DNA of 64,000 nucleotides from Sphingomonadaceae bacterium (lineage in GTDB: Bacteria; Pseudomonadota; Alphaproteobacteria; Sphingomonadales; Sphingomonadaceae): the NCBI GenBank assembly GCA_024236155.1, contig JACKLA010000001.1, positions 1,316,367 through 1,380,366 on the forward strand, written 5' to 3'. Both the position numbers and the translations under genes were made by a program. This document shows, in pieces, positions 43,398 to 54,615 of the stretch (position 1 is the stretch's first letter; each line of letters opens with the position of its first letter). The notes beneath the pieces are model-generated. The model searched no databases. It saw only the letters and a list, made by a program, of their open reading frames with translations, and was not told the origin of the DNA.

Positions 43398-44894
43398 TCA
43401 GCGCGCGCGGATAAAGGCCCTGATGTCGCTAGACAGCTTTGCCCGATCCTCGTCGCGGACATACATCATGTGGCCTGCGTCGTAGTAATGCCATTCGATC
43501 CGATCTTGCGGGATGCCGGTGCGGTTGAGCGAATATTCGGCCCCGAAGAAGGGTGTGGCGAAATCGTAGTAACCTTGCGCAACGAAGGTCCTGAGGCCCG
43601 AATTCTGCCGCATCGCCTGCCCGATGAAGGGCGCGACATTGAGATAGGCTCCGCGCCCGCGCCCGGACAGCGACCACTCCCAGTTGCGGCCCGGTTCGCT
43701 GCCGATGGATTGATATTCGCGGGTCGTCTCGAAGCCGAGCGTATCGCGTGCCCAGCTGTTGATCGCGGCGGTGTAGCCGGCATCAATGCCATAGAAGCTG
43801 GGGTCGTTGTCGGGCGTTTCGCCTGCATTGTCGAAATCGCGCCCGGTATATCGCGCATCGAGCCTGCCGATAGTCTGCCCGCGATCGCGCAACAGTTCCT
43901 TGTAGAAGCGTTGCGATGTCACCCGCAGGTCTGCGTTTTCGAGATAGGTTTCGCTGAGGCCCGTCAGACGCGACAGTTCTGCACGGACAGCTGCGCGCTC
44001 CGCGTCGGGCAAATCCTGCCCCTTGAGCAGCGCCGCCGCGTATGGCCCGATGGCAAAACGGCGGGCCTCTTCGACGATTGCCTCGACCGAGGGCGCCTGT
44101 GCCTTGTCATGATAATAAGCCGCTGCGGCCATGTTGGGCAGGGTGACGATATAGGCCATCTCGTTGCCCGGCGTCGGCTCGCGCCCGGCAAAATCGAGGA
44201 TGGTCGAAATCAGCACCAACCCGTTGAGGCCGACATCGTTGTAGGTTTCGCCTTCCAACTCGCGCGCGACCATGGCGGTGCGGGTCGTACCGTAACTCTC
44301 GCCACCGAGATATTTCGGGCTGTTCCAGCGGCCATTGTCATTGAGCCATCGCCGGATGACGGTCGCCACGGCACTGGCATCGGCTTCCAGCCCGTAATAT
44401 TTCTTCGGATCGGTGCCTTCGGTCAGGTAGCTGAACCCCGTTCCCGGCGGATCGATGAAGACGAGGTCTGCAACATCGAGCAGGCTGTCGGGGTTGTCGA
44501 GCAGCGGGTAGGGCGGGGCACCATCGTCTTTGGCATCGGAAGGGATGGCCACCCGCTTCGGCCCGAAGGCCCCCATCTGCAGCCAGACCGATCCCGAACC
44601 GGGGCCGCCGTTGAACAGGAAGAACACCGGTCGTGACGCATCGCGCGGCTGTTTCACATAGCTGGTGGTGATGATAACCGCTTCCGGCTGGCCCTTTTCG
44701 GAAGACAGCAGGTTCTCCTTGATCGTCGCGCTATAGGCGATGCGCTGGCCGCCGAACGTACCCGACATCTCGCGCGTCTGGGTCTGGAGTTCGGGTGCGG
44801 CAGGCGCGGATTTTTCGGCAGCGGGTTTGTCTTGCGCGGCAAGCGGCGTCGAAATGGCTAGAGCGGCAGTGGCCACGAGGATGCGATGGATCAT
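43398..44894 (-). CDS. Exported S10-family serine carboxypeptidase-like peptidase
   Basis: A 498-residue protein with signal peptide cleaved near residue 20 (LAA/Q). The S10 signatures are FNGGPGSGSVWLQMG, the nucleophile Ser200 in GGESYGTTR, Asp in YYDFATPFFG and His in DAGHMMYV. It should trim C-terminal residues from peptides in the periplasm or outside. The start at 44894 is chosen at the signal peptide rather than the longer upstream reading. It is not an S9-type lasso isopeptidase. Confidence 0.88.
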   Translation of the reverse strand: MIHRILVATAALAISTPLAAQDKPAAEKSAPAAPELQTQTREMSGTFGGQRIAYSATIKENLLSSEKGQPEAVIITTSYVKQPRDASRPVFFLFNGGPGSGSVWLQMGAFGPKRVAIPSDAKDDGAPPYPLLDNPDSLLDVADLVFIDPPGTGFSYLTEGTDPKKYYGLEADASAVATVIRRWLNDNGRWNSPKYLGGESYGTTRTAMVARELEGETYNDVGLNGLVLISTILDFAGREPTPGNEMAYIVTLPNMAAAAYYHDKAQAPSVEAIVEEARRFAIGPYAAALLKGQDLPDAERAAVRAELSRLTGLSETYLENADLRVTSQRFYKELLRDRGQTIGRLDARYTGRDFDNAGETPDNDPSFYGIDAGYTAAINSWARDTLGFETTREYQSIGSEPGRNWEWSLSGRGRGAYLNVAPFIGQAMRQNSGLRTFVAQGYYDFATPFFGAEYSLNRTGIPQDRIEWHYYDAGHMMYVRDEDRAKLSSDIRAFIRAR

Positions 44895-45021
44895 CCTGTG
44901 ACTATGGCAAAACCGCAGGGCGCGGTAAATTGGCGACTGTCGAAGCAGGATTGTGCTTTGTCTAATGCAGCGTGGTGTGGAGCGTGACCGATGCCAGCCT
45001 GCGGGGTGGAGGATTGGACAT

Positions 45022-45579
45022 ATGCGTTTTGCCTTGCTCGCTGCTGCTTTGCTGACTTTCCCGGTGACCGGGGTTCTCGCCCAGGATGAACCCATCGAAA
45101 CGGCTGAGGAAGGCGTCAGCCCGGCGCTCGCACAACTGCGGCATGTTGTTGGCGCGTGGGATGTCACCACGACCTTTTACCGCCCGGATGGCACGCCGGG
45201 TCGCGCATTTCCCGGAACCTACACGTTTGCATGGGTGATGCCCGACAAGATCGTGCAGGGCACCAGCACCATCCCCGAATTCGGCATGTCGTCGGGCATC
45301 CTGTTCTACCTGCGCGATGCGAGCAAGGAGATCGAGATGGTCTCGGTCGGTCCCGACGGCCAGTTGTGGACGATGACCGGACCGCAGGATTCCGAAACGC
45401 GCGAGACGCCGGTGGTCGATATGCCTGACGGCTCAACGCTGAAACTGCGCTTCACCCGCTTCAATGTGACGGCGGATCGGTTCGAGTCGAAGATGGACCG
45501 CTCGACCGATGGCGGCGAGACATGGGTGCAGGGCAACCATCAGGTGTTTGTGCGCAAAGGCGAGCGAGGGAATGCTTAG
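45022..45579 (+). CDS. Exported protein of unknown function (DUF1579-like)
   Basis: A 185-residue protein with signal peptide MRFALLAAALLTFPVTGVLA. The mature part has LRHVVGAWDVTTTFYRPDGT and WTMTGPQDSETRETP in a lipocalin-like pattern shared with DUF1579-type proteins. The ATG at 45022 has GGTGGAGG upstream. No catalytic residues can be assigned. Divergent from the S10 peptidase gene. Confidence 0.7.
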   Translation: MRFALLAAALLTFPVTGVLAQDEPIETAEEGVSPALAQLRHVVGAWDVTTTFYRPDGTPGRAFPGTYTFAWVMPDKIVQGTSTIPEFGMSSGILFYLRDASKEIEMVSVGPDGQLWTMTGPQDSETRETPVVDMPDGSTLKLRFTRFNVTADRFESKMDRSTDGGETWVQGNHQVFVRKGERGNA

Positions 45580-45607
45580 GCTGGAAAGGCGTGATGTAGC
45601 TGATACT

Positions 45608-45712
45608 TCACTTCTTCCGTCCTGCCTGAAACGCGGCGATCACTGCGGCTATGATGGCGACGACCACGAGCAGAGTGGTCAGGACGATCATGGAAATTTC
45701 GAAGGGTGTCAT
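45608..45712 (-). CDS. Small single-helix membrane protein, 34 residues
   Basis: The frame reads MTPFEISMIVLTTLLVVVAI, continues hydrophobic, and ends QAGRKK. One transmembrane helix (about residues 6-27) and a positively charged tail fit a type III bitopic small protein. GAGG is seven bases upstream of the ATG. It is the only gene-like feature in the 283 bases between 45579 and uvrB. No family recognised. Confidence 0.5.
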   Translation of the reverse strand: MTPFEISMIVLTTLLVVVAIIAAVIAAFQAGRKK

Positions 45713-45862
45713 TGGCTGCCTCGTTGTTGATGCAGCCACCTATGAATCTACGTTTTGAATCGAATGCAACAGGTAGTTAGCAGACGGAAAGCATGGCGCC
45801 ATCTCTAATACACTGATTTCATGCAAGGATTTTTTCCACAAGATTCTGATATCGTCGCAACG

Positions 45863-48046
<2,184 letters not shown>

Positions 48047-48222
48047 GGCGGAACATATGGGGACAATCTGCCGGTAAGCAAAGGGCTTTCTGTGTATCAT
48101 GCACCTCGCCGGACGCTCCGGGGACCGCGAGTAATACGGGGATCTGTTCTGACACTCATGTGTCGCGCGGTGGAACCACTTGCGCCGAGACGGTTTCAAG
48201 ACAATGTTACGGTTTTGCGTCT

Positions 48223-49014
48223 ATGGACCAGAGTATGGCGACACGCTTCACATTGCCGGGCAGTGAGGCCCCCTTGTGGGACCGGGCGGAGATCGCCCGG
48301 CGCGTTGCGCTTGCGCGCGAGGCGGAGCCGGACGAAGCCGGGGCGGGGCGCCCGCCGCTGCGCTATCTGGTCGGCGAAGCCACGCATATCGCCGAGCCGC
48401 TCATGCGGATGTTTCGCAAGGTCGATACGCCGATCGCGGCCCGGCCCCGCAAGGTGCTGCTGCTTCCCGGTTTCGCGACCCATCCTGTGCGCATGCGTTA
48501 CATGGCGCGCCAGATCGAAAAATCGGGCCACAAGGTGAAGCGGTGGGGGCTTGGCTTCAATCTGGGGCCGACTGCGGAGAATATCGAACAGCTTGAGCGG
48601 CGCCTGTGCGAAATCACCGACCGCTATGGCGAAAACCTCGTGCTTGTCGGCTGGAGCCTTGGCGGATTGTTCGCCCGCGAACTGGCGCATCGCCATCCGG
48701 ACAAGGTCGACAAGGTGATAACCATGGGCTCGCCATTCTCGGGCAGCCCGAGGGCGAACCGTGCATGGCGCGCCTATCAGGCGATTACGGGGCATCGGGT
48801 CGACGCGCCACCGGTCGATCGTGACAGGACCGAGAAGCCACCGGTCGAAACCGTCGCCTTCTGGAGCCCGCGCGATGGCATCGTCAGTTCACGCTCGGCC
48901 TGTGGGCGCCCGGGGGAGCGCGACCGGGCCGTGGCGCTGCGCTGCACACATATGGGCTTCTCGTCTTCGAGCGAATGTATCGAGGCAGTTTTGCGTGAAC
49001 TCGACGACGCTTGA
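48223..49014 (+). CDS. Alpha/beta hydrolase
   Basis: A 263-residue protein with a nucleophile elbow GWSLGG (Ser145) and an oxyanion region LLLPGFATHP. The PGFATHPVRMRYMARQIEKS block resembles small lipase/esterase-like proteins. The catalytic Asp and His are probably in FWSPRDGIVS and CTHMGFS. Substrate is not known. It lies 92 bases upstream of the ATP-grasp gene on the same strand, but the gap is large enough for a separate promoter. Confidence 0.8.
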   Translation: MDQSMATRFTLPGSEAPLWDRAEIARRVALAREAEPDEAGAGRPPLRYLVGEATHIAEPLMRMFRKVDTPIAARPRKVLLLPGFATHPVRMRYMARQIEKSGHKVKRWGLGFNLGPTAENIEQLERRLCEITDRYGENLVLVGWSLGGLFARELAHRHPDKVDKVITMGSPFSGSPRANRAWRAYQAITGHRVDAPPVDRDRTEKPPVETVAFWSPRDGIVSSRSACGRPGERDRAVALRCTHMGFSSSSECIEAVLRELDDA

Positions 49015-49106
49015 ACCTTTGCGCGTTTGAGCTACAGTTCGCACCTGCACAATCCTGTGCATGCGAGTCCGGCCTGTGCGCGTGAGTCCGGCAGCTTCGG
49101 GGGTTC

Positions 49107-50537
49107 ATGGTCGAACGGCAGGCAAATTTTGACGAGATGCATGCCGGGGACGGATCGGTCCGCCGCGCCTATGAAGATTATTGCGATTGGCATGATGAGC
49201 AGGAAGCCAAATGGCTAAGGCGCAAGCATGCCGATGCCGAAACGACGTTCCGCAAGACTGGCATAACGTTCAATGTCTATGGTGAGGATGAAGCGGAAGA
49301 ACGGCTGATCCCGTTCGATATGGTGCCGCGCATCATCACCGCAGGCGAATGGCGGCGATTGACGCGCGGGATCGAGCAGCGCGTGAGTGCGCTCAACGCC
49401 TTCCTGTACGACCTCTATCACCGGCAGGAGATTGTCCGCGCCGGTCGCCTGCCCGAACGCCTGCTGCGCGACAATGCGGCATGGCTGCAGCAAATGGTCG
49501 GCTTCACCCCGCCGGGTGGGGTCTATACCCATATCGTCGGTATCGACCTTGTCCGCACCGGCCCGAACGACTGGTTCGTGCTGGAGGACAATGCGCGCAC
49601 CCCATCGGGCGTCAGCTACATGCTGGAAAACCGCGAAACGATGATGGCGATGTTCCCGGAGCTGTTTTCCAAGGTCCCGGTCGAAACGGTTTCGAACTAT
49701 CCCCGGCGACTGGCGAAGAGCCTTGCTGCTTGCGCGCCCGACGCGACAAGGGGGAAACCGAATGTCGCGGTGCTTACTCCCGGCATATACAACAGCGCCT
49801 ATTTCGAACACGCCTTCCTTGCCGACCAGATGGGCGCGGAACTGGTCGAAGGGAGCGATCTCAGGGTCAAGGATGGCCGGGTGCAGATGCGCACCACGCG
49901 CGGGTACCAGCCGGTCGATGTGATCTATCGCAGGGTCGATGACGAATTCCTCGATCCACTGACGTTCAACCCGCAGAGCATGCTGGGTGTGCCCGGGATC
50001 ATGGATGTTTACCGGGCGGGCGGGGTGACCATCGCCAATGCGCCCGGAACCGGCATTTGCGATGACAAGGCGATCTACAGTTTCATGCCCGAAATCGTCG
50101 AATTCTATACCGGCGAAAAGGCATTGCTGCCCAATGTCCAGACCTGGCGCTGTTCGGACAAGGACAGCCTTGCCTATGTGCTCGACAATCTTGCCGAACT
50201 GGTGGTGAAGGAAGTCCATGGTTCCGGCGGGTACGGCATGCTGATTGGCCCGACTTCGTCGAAGAAGGAACTGGCCGCTTTCCGCAAGAAACTGGTGGCC
50301 AATCCGCAGAACTATATCGCGCAGCCGACCTTGTCGCTCTCCACCTGCCCGATATTCACGAAAAATGGGCTGGCACCGCGCCACGTTGACCTGCGGCCCT
50401 TCGTTCTCGTCTCGCCCGACGGGATCGACATAACGCCGGGCGGGTTGACGCGTGTTGCCCTCAAGAAAGGGTCGCTGGTGGTCAATTCGAGCCAGGGTGG
50501 TGGGACGAAAGACACCTGGGTGCTGAAGGAAACATGA
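49107..50537 (+). CDS. Circularly permuted ATP-grasp protein (Anbu-associated)
   Basis: A 476-residue protein of the circularly permuted type 2 ATP-grasp family (older DUF404/DUF407). DWFVLEDNARTPSGVSYMLE and VVKEVHGSGGYGMLIGP are the conserved blocks; the latter is the ATP lid. It probably forms an amide or peptide bond. It is first in a run of four genes with spacings of 10-15 bases: ATP-grasp, alpha-E, transglutaminase, Anbu, a widespread association. Substrate not established. Confidence 0.9.
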   Translation: MVERQANFDEMHAGDGSVRRAYEDYCDWHDEQEAKWLRRKHADAETTFRKTGITFNVYGEDEAEERLIPFDMVPRIITAGEWRRLTRGIEQRVSALNAFLYDLYHRQEIVRAGRLPERLLRDNAAWLQQMVGFTPPGGVYTHIVGIDLVRTGPNDWFVLEDNARTPSGVSYMLENRETMMAMFPELFSKVPVETVSNYPRRLAKSLAACAPDATRGKPNVAVLTPGIYNSAYFEHAFLADQMGAELVEGSDLRVKDGRVQMRTTRGYQPVDVIYRRVDDEFLDPLTFNPQSMLGVPGIMDVYRAGGVTIANAPGTGICDDKAIYSFMPEIVEFYTGEKALLPNVQTWRCSDKDSLAYVLDNLAELVVKEVHGSGGYGMLIGPTSSKKELAAFRKKLVANPQNYIAQPTLSLSTCPIFTKNGLAPRHVDLRPFVLVSPDGIDITPGGLTRVALKKGSLVVNSSQGGGTKDTWVLKET

Positions 50538-50550
50538 GGGGGGCATCGCC

Positions 50551-51495
50551 TTGCTAGGCCGGACGGCACATGGCCTGTTCTGGATGTTCCGCTATCTCGA
50601 GCGGGCGGAGAACACCGCGCGCCTGCTCGATGCGGGCTTGCGCATGGCGGTAACCCGCGATCTTGCAACGGCGGAAGAGGAATGGCGATCGGTCATTGCA
50701 GCCGTGGGCCTGACTTTCGCTTATGAAAGCAAATACGATGCCTATGCGGGCCAGCAGGTGTGGAACTTCATCCTCCGGGACAAGGACAACCCGTCCAGCG
50801 TCCTGTCCATGATGGGGGATGTGCGGACCAATGCCCGCGCCGTGCGCACCGCGATTACCGGCGAGTTGTGGCAGGCAGTCAACGAGAGCTGGATGGAAAT
50901 CAGCGATGCGCTGGGGCGACAGGTCGGGCAGGGCAGTGTGGGCGAGATCGTCGGCATGGTGCGCCGCGCAGGCACGCTGGCGCATGGCGCGATGGCGGGT
51001 ACCCTGCTGCGCAATGAAGGCTATCACTTTGCGCGCGCGGGCACCTTTGTCGAGCGTGCGGACAGTGTCGCCCGTATCCTCGACCTCAAATATTTCCTGT
51101 TGTTGCCTTCGCTATCCTATGTCGGGTCAAGCCTCGACAAGGGACAGTGGGACAATATCCTTCGATCCGTATCGGGTGACAGCGCCTATCGCTGGCTCAA
51201 CGCCGGCCAGATTGACGCGCGGGGGATCGTTGAGTTCCTCGTTCTCGACGAACGCTTCCCGCGCAGCCTTGCCTTCTGTCACTCCGCCCTGCGCGACGAG
51301 CTTGCATCGCTCGCCCGCATGCACGGGGCGGAGGGTGAGAGCAACGCGCTGATGCGCGAGGCGGATATGCGCATGGCCGATCTCACTATCGAAGAGGTGT
51401 TCGAACAGGGGCTCCACCAGTTCCTGCTCGATTTCATCGCCTCCAACACCGCGATTGCCGGGGCGATCGCGGAAGATTACCGGTTTGTGAGGTAA
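50551..51495 (+). CDS. Alpha-E domain protein (DUF403)
   Basis: A 314-residue all-helical protein. The N-terminus LGRTAHGLFWMFRYLERAEN is the family signature, and the start is a TTG, which fits since the homology begins at that codon. Alpha-E proteins are almost always next to the permuted ATP-grasp protein and are thought to be its partner. It lies 13 bases after it and 9 before the transglutaminase gene. Confidence 0.9.
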   Translation: MLGRTAHGLFWMFRYLERAENTARLLDAGLRMAVTRDLATAEEEWRSVIAAVGLTFAYESKYDAYAGQQVWNFILRDKDNPSSVLSMMGDVRTNARAVRTAITGELWQAVNESWMEISDALGRQVGQGSVGEIVGMVRRAGTLAHGAMAGTLLRNEGYHFARAGTFVERADSVARILDLKYFLLLPSLSYVGSSLDKGQWDNILRSVSGDSAYRWLNAGQIDARGIVEFLVLDERFPRSLAFCHSALRDELASLARMHGAEGESNALMREADMRMADLTIEEVFEQGLHQFLLDFIASNTAIAGAIAEDYRFVR

Positions 51496-51504
51496 GGTCA
51501 GGCC

Positions 51505-52320
51505 ATGCGACTCTCGATCCGCCATACCACCCACTACCGTTTTTCCGAGCCGGTCGTGCATGCCCTTCAGCGATTGCGGCTGACGCCCAAGGAAACGCAG
51601 GGCCAGAAGATCTCCGAATGGTCGATGACCTATGAGAATGCGGCGCCCGAATTCGAGTATGAGGACCAGCACTGCAACACGGTGACGCTGATCAACGTGG
51701 AAAGCGGGGCGACAGAGGTTGTCGTGCGTTGTGAAGGCAAGGTCGATACCGAAGACAATGCGGGTGTGATCGGCAAGCATTCGGGCCAGTTGCCGATCTG
51801 GTCGTTCCTTGGCCAGACGGCGCTGACCAGGCCGGGTGCGCGGCTGCGTTCCCTCGTCGCGGCGATCGACAGGCGCGAAGGGGACCGGCTGGGGATGCTC
51901 CACGACCTGTCCCGCCATATCGCTGACAGCGTGGAGTATCGCACCGGCCAGACCGGATCGCGCACGACGGCTGAGGAAGCGGTCGAACTGGGTATGGGTG
52001 TTTGCCAGGATCATGCCCATATCTTCATCGGTGCAGCACGGATGCTCGACATCCCAGCGCGTTATGTCAGCGGCTACCTGATGATGAACGACAGGATCGA
52101 GCAGGAAGCGACGCATGCCTGGGCGGAAGCCCATGTTGACGGGCTGGGCTGGGTCGGCTTCGACATCTCGAACGGCATCAGTCCGGATCCGCGCTATGTT
52201 CGCGTTGCGACCGGGATGGACTATCGCGATGCCGCGCCGATTACCGGGATCAGTTTCGGCACGGCAAATGAGGACCTGCGGGTCGATGTGACGGTCGAAC
52301 AGCAGCAGGTCGAACAGTAG
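51505..52320 (+). CDS. Transglutaminase-like cysteine peptidase, Anbu operon
   Basis: A 271-residue protein with the bacterial transglutaminase N-terminal domain (MRLSIRHTTHYRFSEPVVHA) and a transglutaminase-like core: Cys in ELGMGVCQDHAHIF, His in ATHAWAEAHVDG and Asp in VGFDISNG. These predicted proteases or transferases go with ATP-grasp/alpha-E genes. It is unrelated to the lasso B2 peptidase despite the same superfamily: it has the extra N-terminal domain and a different operon. Confidence 0.9.
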   Translation: MRLSIRHTTHYRFSEPVVHALQRLRLTPKETQGQKISEWSMTYENAAPEFEYEDQHCNTVTLINVESGATEVVVRCEGKVDTEDNAGVIGKHSGQLPIWSFLGQTALTRPGARLRSLVAAIDRREGDRLGMLHDLSRHIADSVEYRTGQTGSRTTAEEAVELGMGVCQDHAHIFIGAARMLDIPARYVSGYLMMNDRIEQEATHAWAEAHVDGLGWVGFDISNGISPDPRYVRVATGMDYRDAAPITGISFGTANEDLRVDVTVEQQQVEQ

Positions 52321-52335
52321 GAACCAGCGTACAGA

Positions 52336-53088
52336 ATGACTTATTGTGTTGGACTGATGGTCGACAAGGGCCTCGTATTGATGAGCGATACGCGGACCAA
52401 TTCGGGCGTCGATAATATCTCGGTGTTCCGCAAGATGTTTCACTGGCAGGTGCCGGGCGAGCGGATGATTGCGGTTATGACGGCTGGCAATCTCGCCACG
52501 ACGCAGGCAGTGATCAGCCAGCTTGAGGAACGCACCAAGGCCCCGGATGAAAGGGCGAACTCCCTGCTCGATGCCCCGACCATGTTCCAGGTCGCGACCG
52601 AAATCGGCAAGCTGCTGCGCAATACGATCGACGATCGGCAATCTGCCAACGGCCAGCAGGGGGCAGGGCGCTTTACCGCGTCGATCATCCTCGCCGGGCA
52701 GATTGCGGGAATGGAGCCGCGCCTGTTCCTGATCTACCCTGAAGGCAACTTCATCGAAGCCAGCACCGACACGCCGTTCTTCCAGATCGGCGAAACAAAA
52801 TACGGGCGCCCGATCCTGATCCGTGGTTATGATCGGGGGATGAGCTTCGAGGATGCGGTGAAGCTCCTGACGGTTTCTTTCGATTCCACGCTGAAGGCCA
52901 ATCTCTCGGTTGGCCTTCCGCTGGACCTGATGGTTATCGAACGCGATGGCTTCGCGCCCACCCACGAAAGGCGTATCACCCATGATGACGAGTATTTTCA
53001 ATCGATCTCGTCAAGTTGGGGTGACGCGCTGAAGTCAGCGTTTCACTCGCTGCCGGATTACAGTTTTTATTCCAAATCCGGTGAGTAA
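52336..53088 (+). CDS. Anbu (proteasome-related bacterial peptidase)
   Basis: A 250-residue Ntn-hydrolase. MTYCVGLMVDKGLVLMSDTR places Thr right after Met as the likely nucleophile, and the rest matches the HslV/20S-like beta-subunit fold. Anbu assembles into open helical or ring-like particles; its substrates are not well defined. It is fourth in the operon, which ends just before a weak terminator-like hairpin. Confidence 0.92.
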   Translation: MTYCVGLMVDKGLVLMSDTRTNSGVDNISVFRKMFHWQVPGERMIAVMTAGNLATTQAVISQLEERTKAPDERANSLLDAPTMFQVATEIGKLLRNTIDDRQSANGQQGAGRFTASIILAGQIAGMEPRLFLIYPEGNFIEASTDTPFFQIGETKYGRPILIRGYDRGMSFEDAVKLLTVSFDSTLKANLSVGLPLDLMVIERDGFAPTHERRITHDDEYFQSISSSWGDALKSAFHSLPDYSFYSKSGE

Positions 53089-53120
53089 ACAGGCCGATAG
53101 AACTACCTTCGGTGCTGATT

Positions 53121-53145
53121 GCTCCGAATCGGAGTAAATTTTTTC
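53121..53145 (+). terminator. Weak intrinsic terminator after the Anbu operon
   Basis: A 5-base stem CTCCG/CGGAG with loop AAT (53122-53134) is followed by TAAATTTTTT. The stem is short, so termination may be partial. A second CTCCGA copy at about 53186 is part of the AT-rich upstream region of the next gene. Confidence 0.4.
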
Positions 53146-53245
53146 GAGCTTTTGCTTTTTCCCGGGAATTTTTCTTTTAAGTTAGCTCCGATATAGTGGG
53201 TTCTACGAATTACGCACTGCTCCGTATTGCGGCACAAAATGCTGC

Positions 53246-53866
53246 ATGGAACAGGCACTTACGATCCACTTCATCGACCCGAGCAGCCGTATCCGTGCCG
53301 AACTGGCCCGGATCGCCTTCAACCTTGGTTACCATGCCGAGGTCTATTCGGACTTCGCCGAAATCACCGAACGCCCTCCTGGTAAGGGGTTGATCCTCGC
53401 CCGCGACAACCAGGCCGATGGCGGGATCGAAGCCCTCATGCGTCGTCTCGAAAACAACGAAATCTGGCTTCCGGTTATTGCTCTTGCAGAAAATCCAACG
53501 GTGGCGCGGACGGTTTCGGCGATGAAGGCAGGGGCAATCGATTATTTCCGGCTTCCGCTCGATATTCCCAAGTTCGAAGATGCACTCGATCGGATCAGGC
53601 GGGAAGCGAGCGAATTCGGCGAAAGTCGCAAGCGGATGTTCAACGCGCGAAATCGCATTGCCAGCCTTTCCAATCGCGAGCGTGAAGTGCTCGGCCTGCT
53701 GACCGATGGGCAGAGCAACAAGGAGATTGCCCGCGCTCTCGATATCAGCCCGAGGACGGTCGAGATCCACCGGGCGAACATGATGTCCAAACTCGGCGCT
53801 CGCCACCCGGCAGAGGCGGTGCGGCTGTCGATCGAGGCGCAGATCGAAACGCCGCGCGCAGCCTAG
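53246..53866 (+). CDS. FixJ/LuxR-type regulator with an atypical receiver
   Basis: A 206-residue protein with an N-terminal receiver-like domain and a C-terminal LuxR helix-turn-helix (LSNREREVLGLLTDGQSNKE, IARALDISPRTVEIHRANMM). At the place where the receiver should carry the phospho-acceptor Asp the sequence reads LILARDNQAD, so Ala seems to replace it. It may work without phosphorylation or bind another signal. It lies 157 bases after the Anbu gene in an AT-rich leader. Confidence 0.82.
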   Translation: MEQALTIHFIDPSSRIRAELARIAFNLGYHAEVYSDFAEITERPPGKGLILARDNQADGGIEALMRRLENNEIWLPVIALAENPTVARTVSAMKAGAIDYFRLPLDIPKFEDALDRIRREASEFGESRKRMFNARNRIASLSNREREVLGLLTDGQSNKEIARALDISPRTVEIHRANMMSKLGARHPAEAVRLSIEAQIETPRAA

Positions 53867-53875
53867 CCCGCAAGT

Positions 53876-54550
53876 CTAGCGGCAGAACCCGCCGCCGCCG
53901 ATTTCCAGGTGGAAGTGATCGGCATGGGCGCTGTTATATTCCGGCCCCAGCACCGTGCCGAAGCGTTTGCAGGCGCTCTGCTGCACGGTGCGGAGGAACT
54001 GGCGTTCCTTGCTGTTGCCGCCCTTCCACTCGCCCAGCACGCTCACCCGGCGACCATCCGCCAGCACGAAGGCGGCGACATCGATCGCCTCAGCGCGGGC
54101 ATGGGCGGAGCGTTTGCTCGACCCGGCGACATTGCGGCAGGCATAGCTGCCCATGGTCTCGATCCGCTGCAGCCTGCTGCCGAGGATCTGCCGCGCCGCC
54201 CGGTCGACCCCGTATCGCGCCCAGCCGGCCAGTGCATTGGCGGCAGGGCAGGTGACAGGCCCCATATTGGCCAGTTCGAACCCGTCCGCATCGCCGCGCA
54301 GCCGCTCCACTGTGACGCTGTTGAGCGTGGAGCACCCCGCGCCGTAATACTTGTCCGGCTGCGGGGCGAAGCGCGCCCCGGTCCCGCCCAGCTCGGCAAG
54401 GCACTGGCGGGCCTTGGGGCCAGCCGCCGCCACCACCGTCGTCCGCGTCGTCGGCGCACTGGAGGCGCGCCCCTCGGGCAACAGGTTGCACCCGGCCAGC
54501 GAGACAGACGCGGCAAGGGCAATCATGGGAGTGGCGAGGCGGCGCAACAT
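53876..54550 (-). CDS. Extensin-like lipoprotein
   Basis: A 224-residue protein with lipobox LAGC near residue 20 and an extensin-like C-terminal domain: CSTLNSVTVERLRGD, then a His/Asp-containing motif AHARAEAIDVAAFVLADGR and HADHFHLEIGGGGFCR. The HxxxxxxD and HxH arrangement recalls D-Ala-D-Ala carboxypeptidase-like metallopeptidases, so a peptidoglycan role is plausible. The ATG at 54550 starts the signal; a GTG at 54571 is possible. Confidence 0.82.
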   Translation of the reverse strand: MLRRLATPMIALAASVSLAGCNLLPEGRASSAPTTRTTVVAAAGPKARQCLAELGGTGARFAPQPDKYYGAGCSTLNSVTVERLRGDADGFELANMGPVTCPAANALAGWARYGVDRAARQILGSRLQRIETMGSYACRNVAGSSKRSAHARAEAIDVAAFVLADGRRVSVLGEWKGGNSKERQFLRTVQQSACKRFGTVLGPEYNSAHADHFHLEIGGGGFCR

Positions 54551-54615
54551 GGCCCGGACCGTGCCACACACATGGTTAAGACGTGCCTAACCGCCCATCA
54601 CACGTCACCCCGATA

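Noticed and set aside
43398..44894. Exported peptidase as lasso peptide isopeptidase
   Set aside because: Its motifs (GGPGSG, GGESYG) are those of S10 carboxypeptidases; known lasso isopeptidases are S9-like and lie beside a receptor gene.
48047..48222. LexA (SOS) box upstream of uvrB
   Set aside because: GAAC/GTTC words are present, but none has the GTTC-N7-GTTC or GAAC-N7-GAAC spacing.
51505..52320. Transglutaminase-like protein as a candidate lasso B2
   Set aside because: It has the bacterial transglutaminase N-terminal domain and belongs to the ATP-grasp/alpha-E/Anbu operon; the protein at 16584 matches B2 much better.
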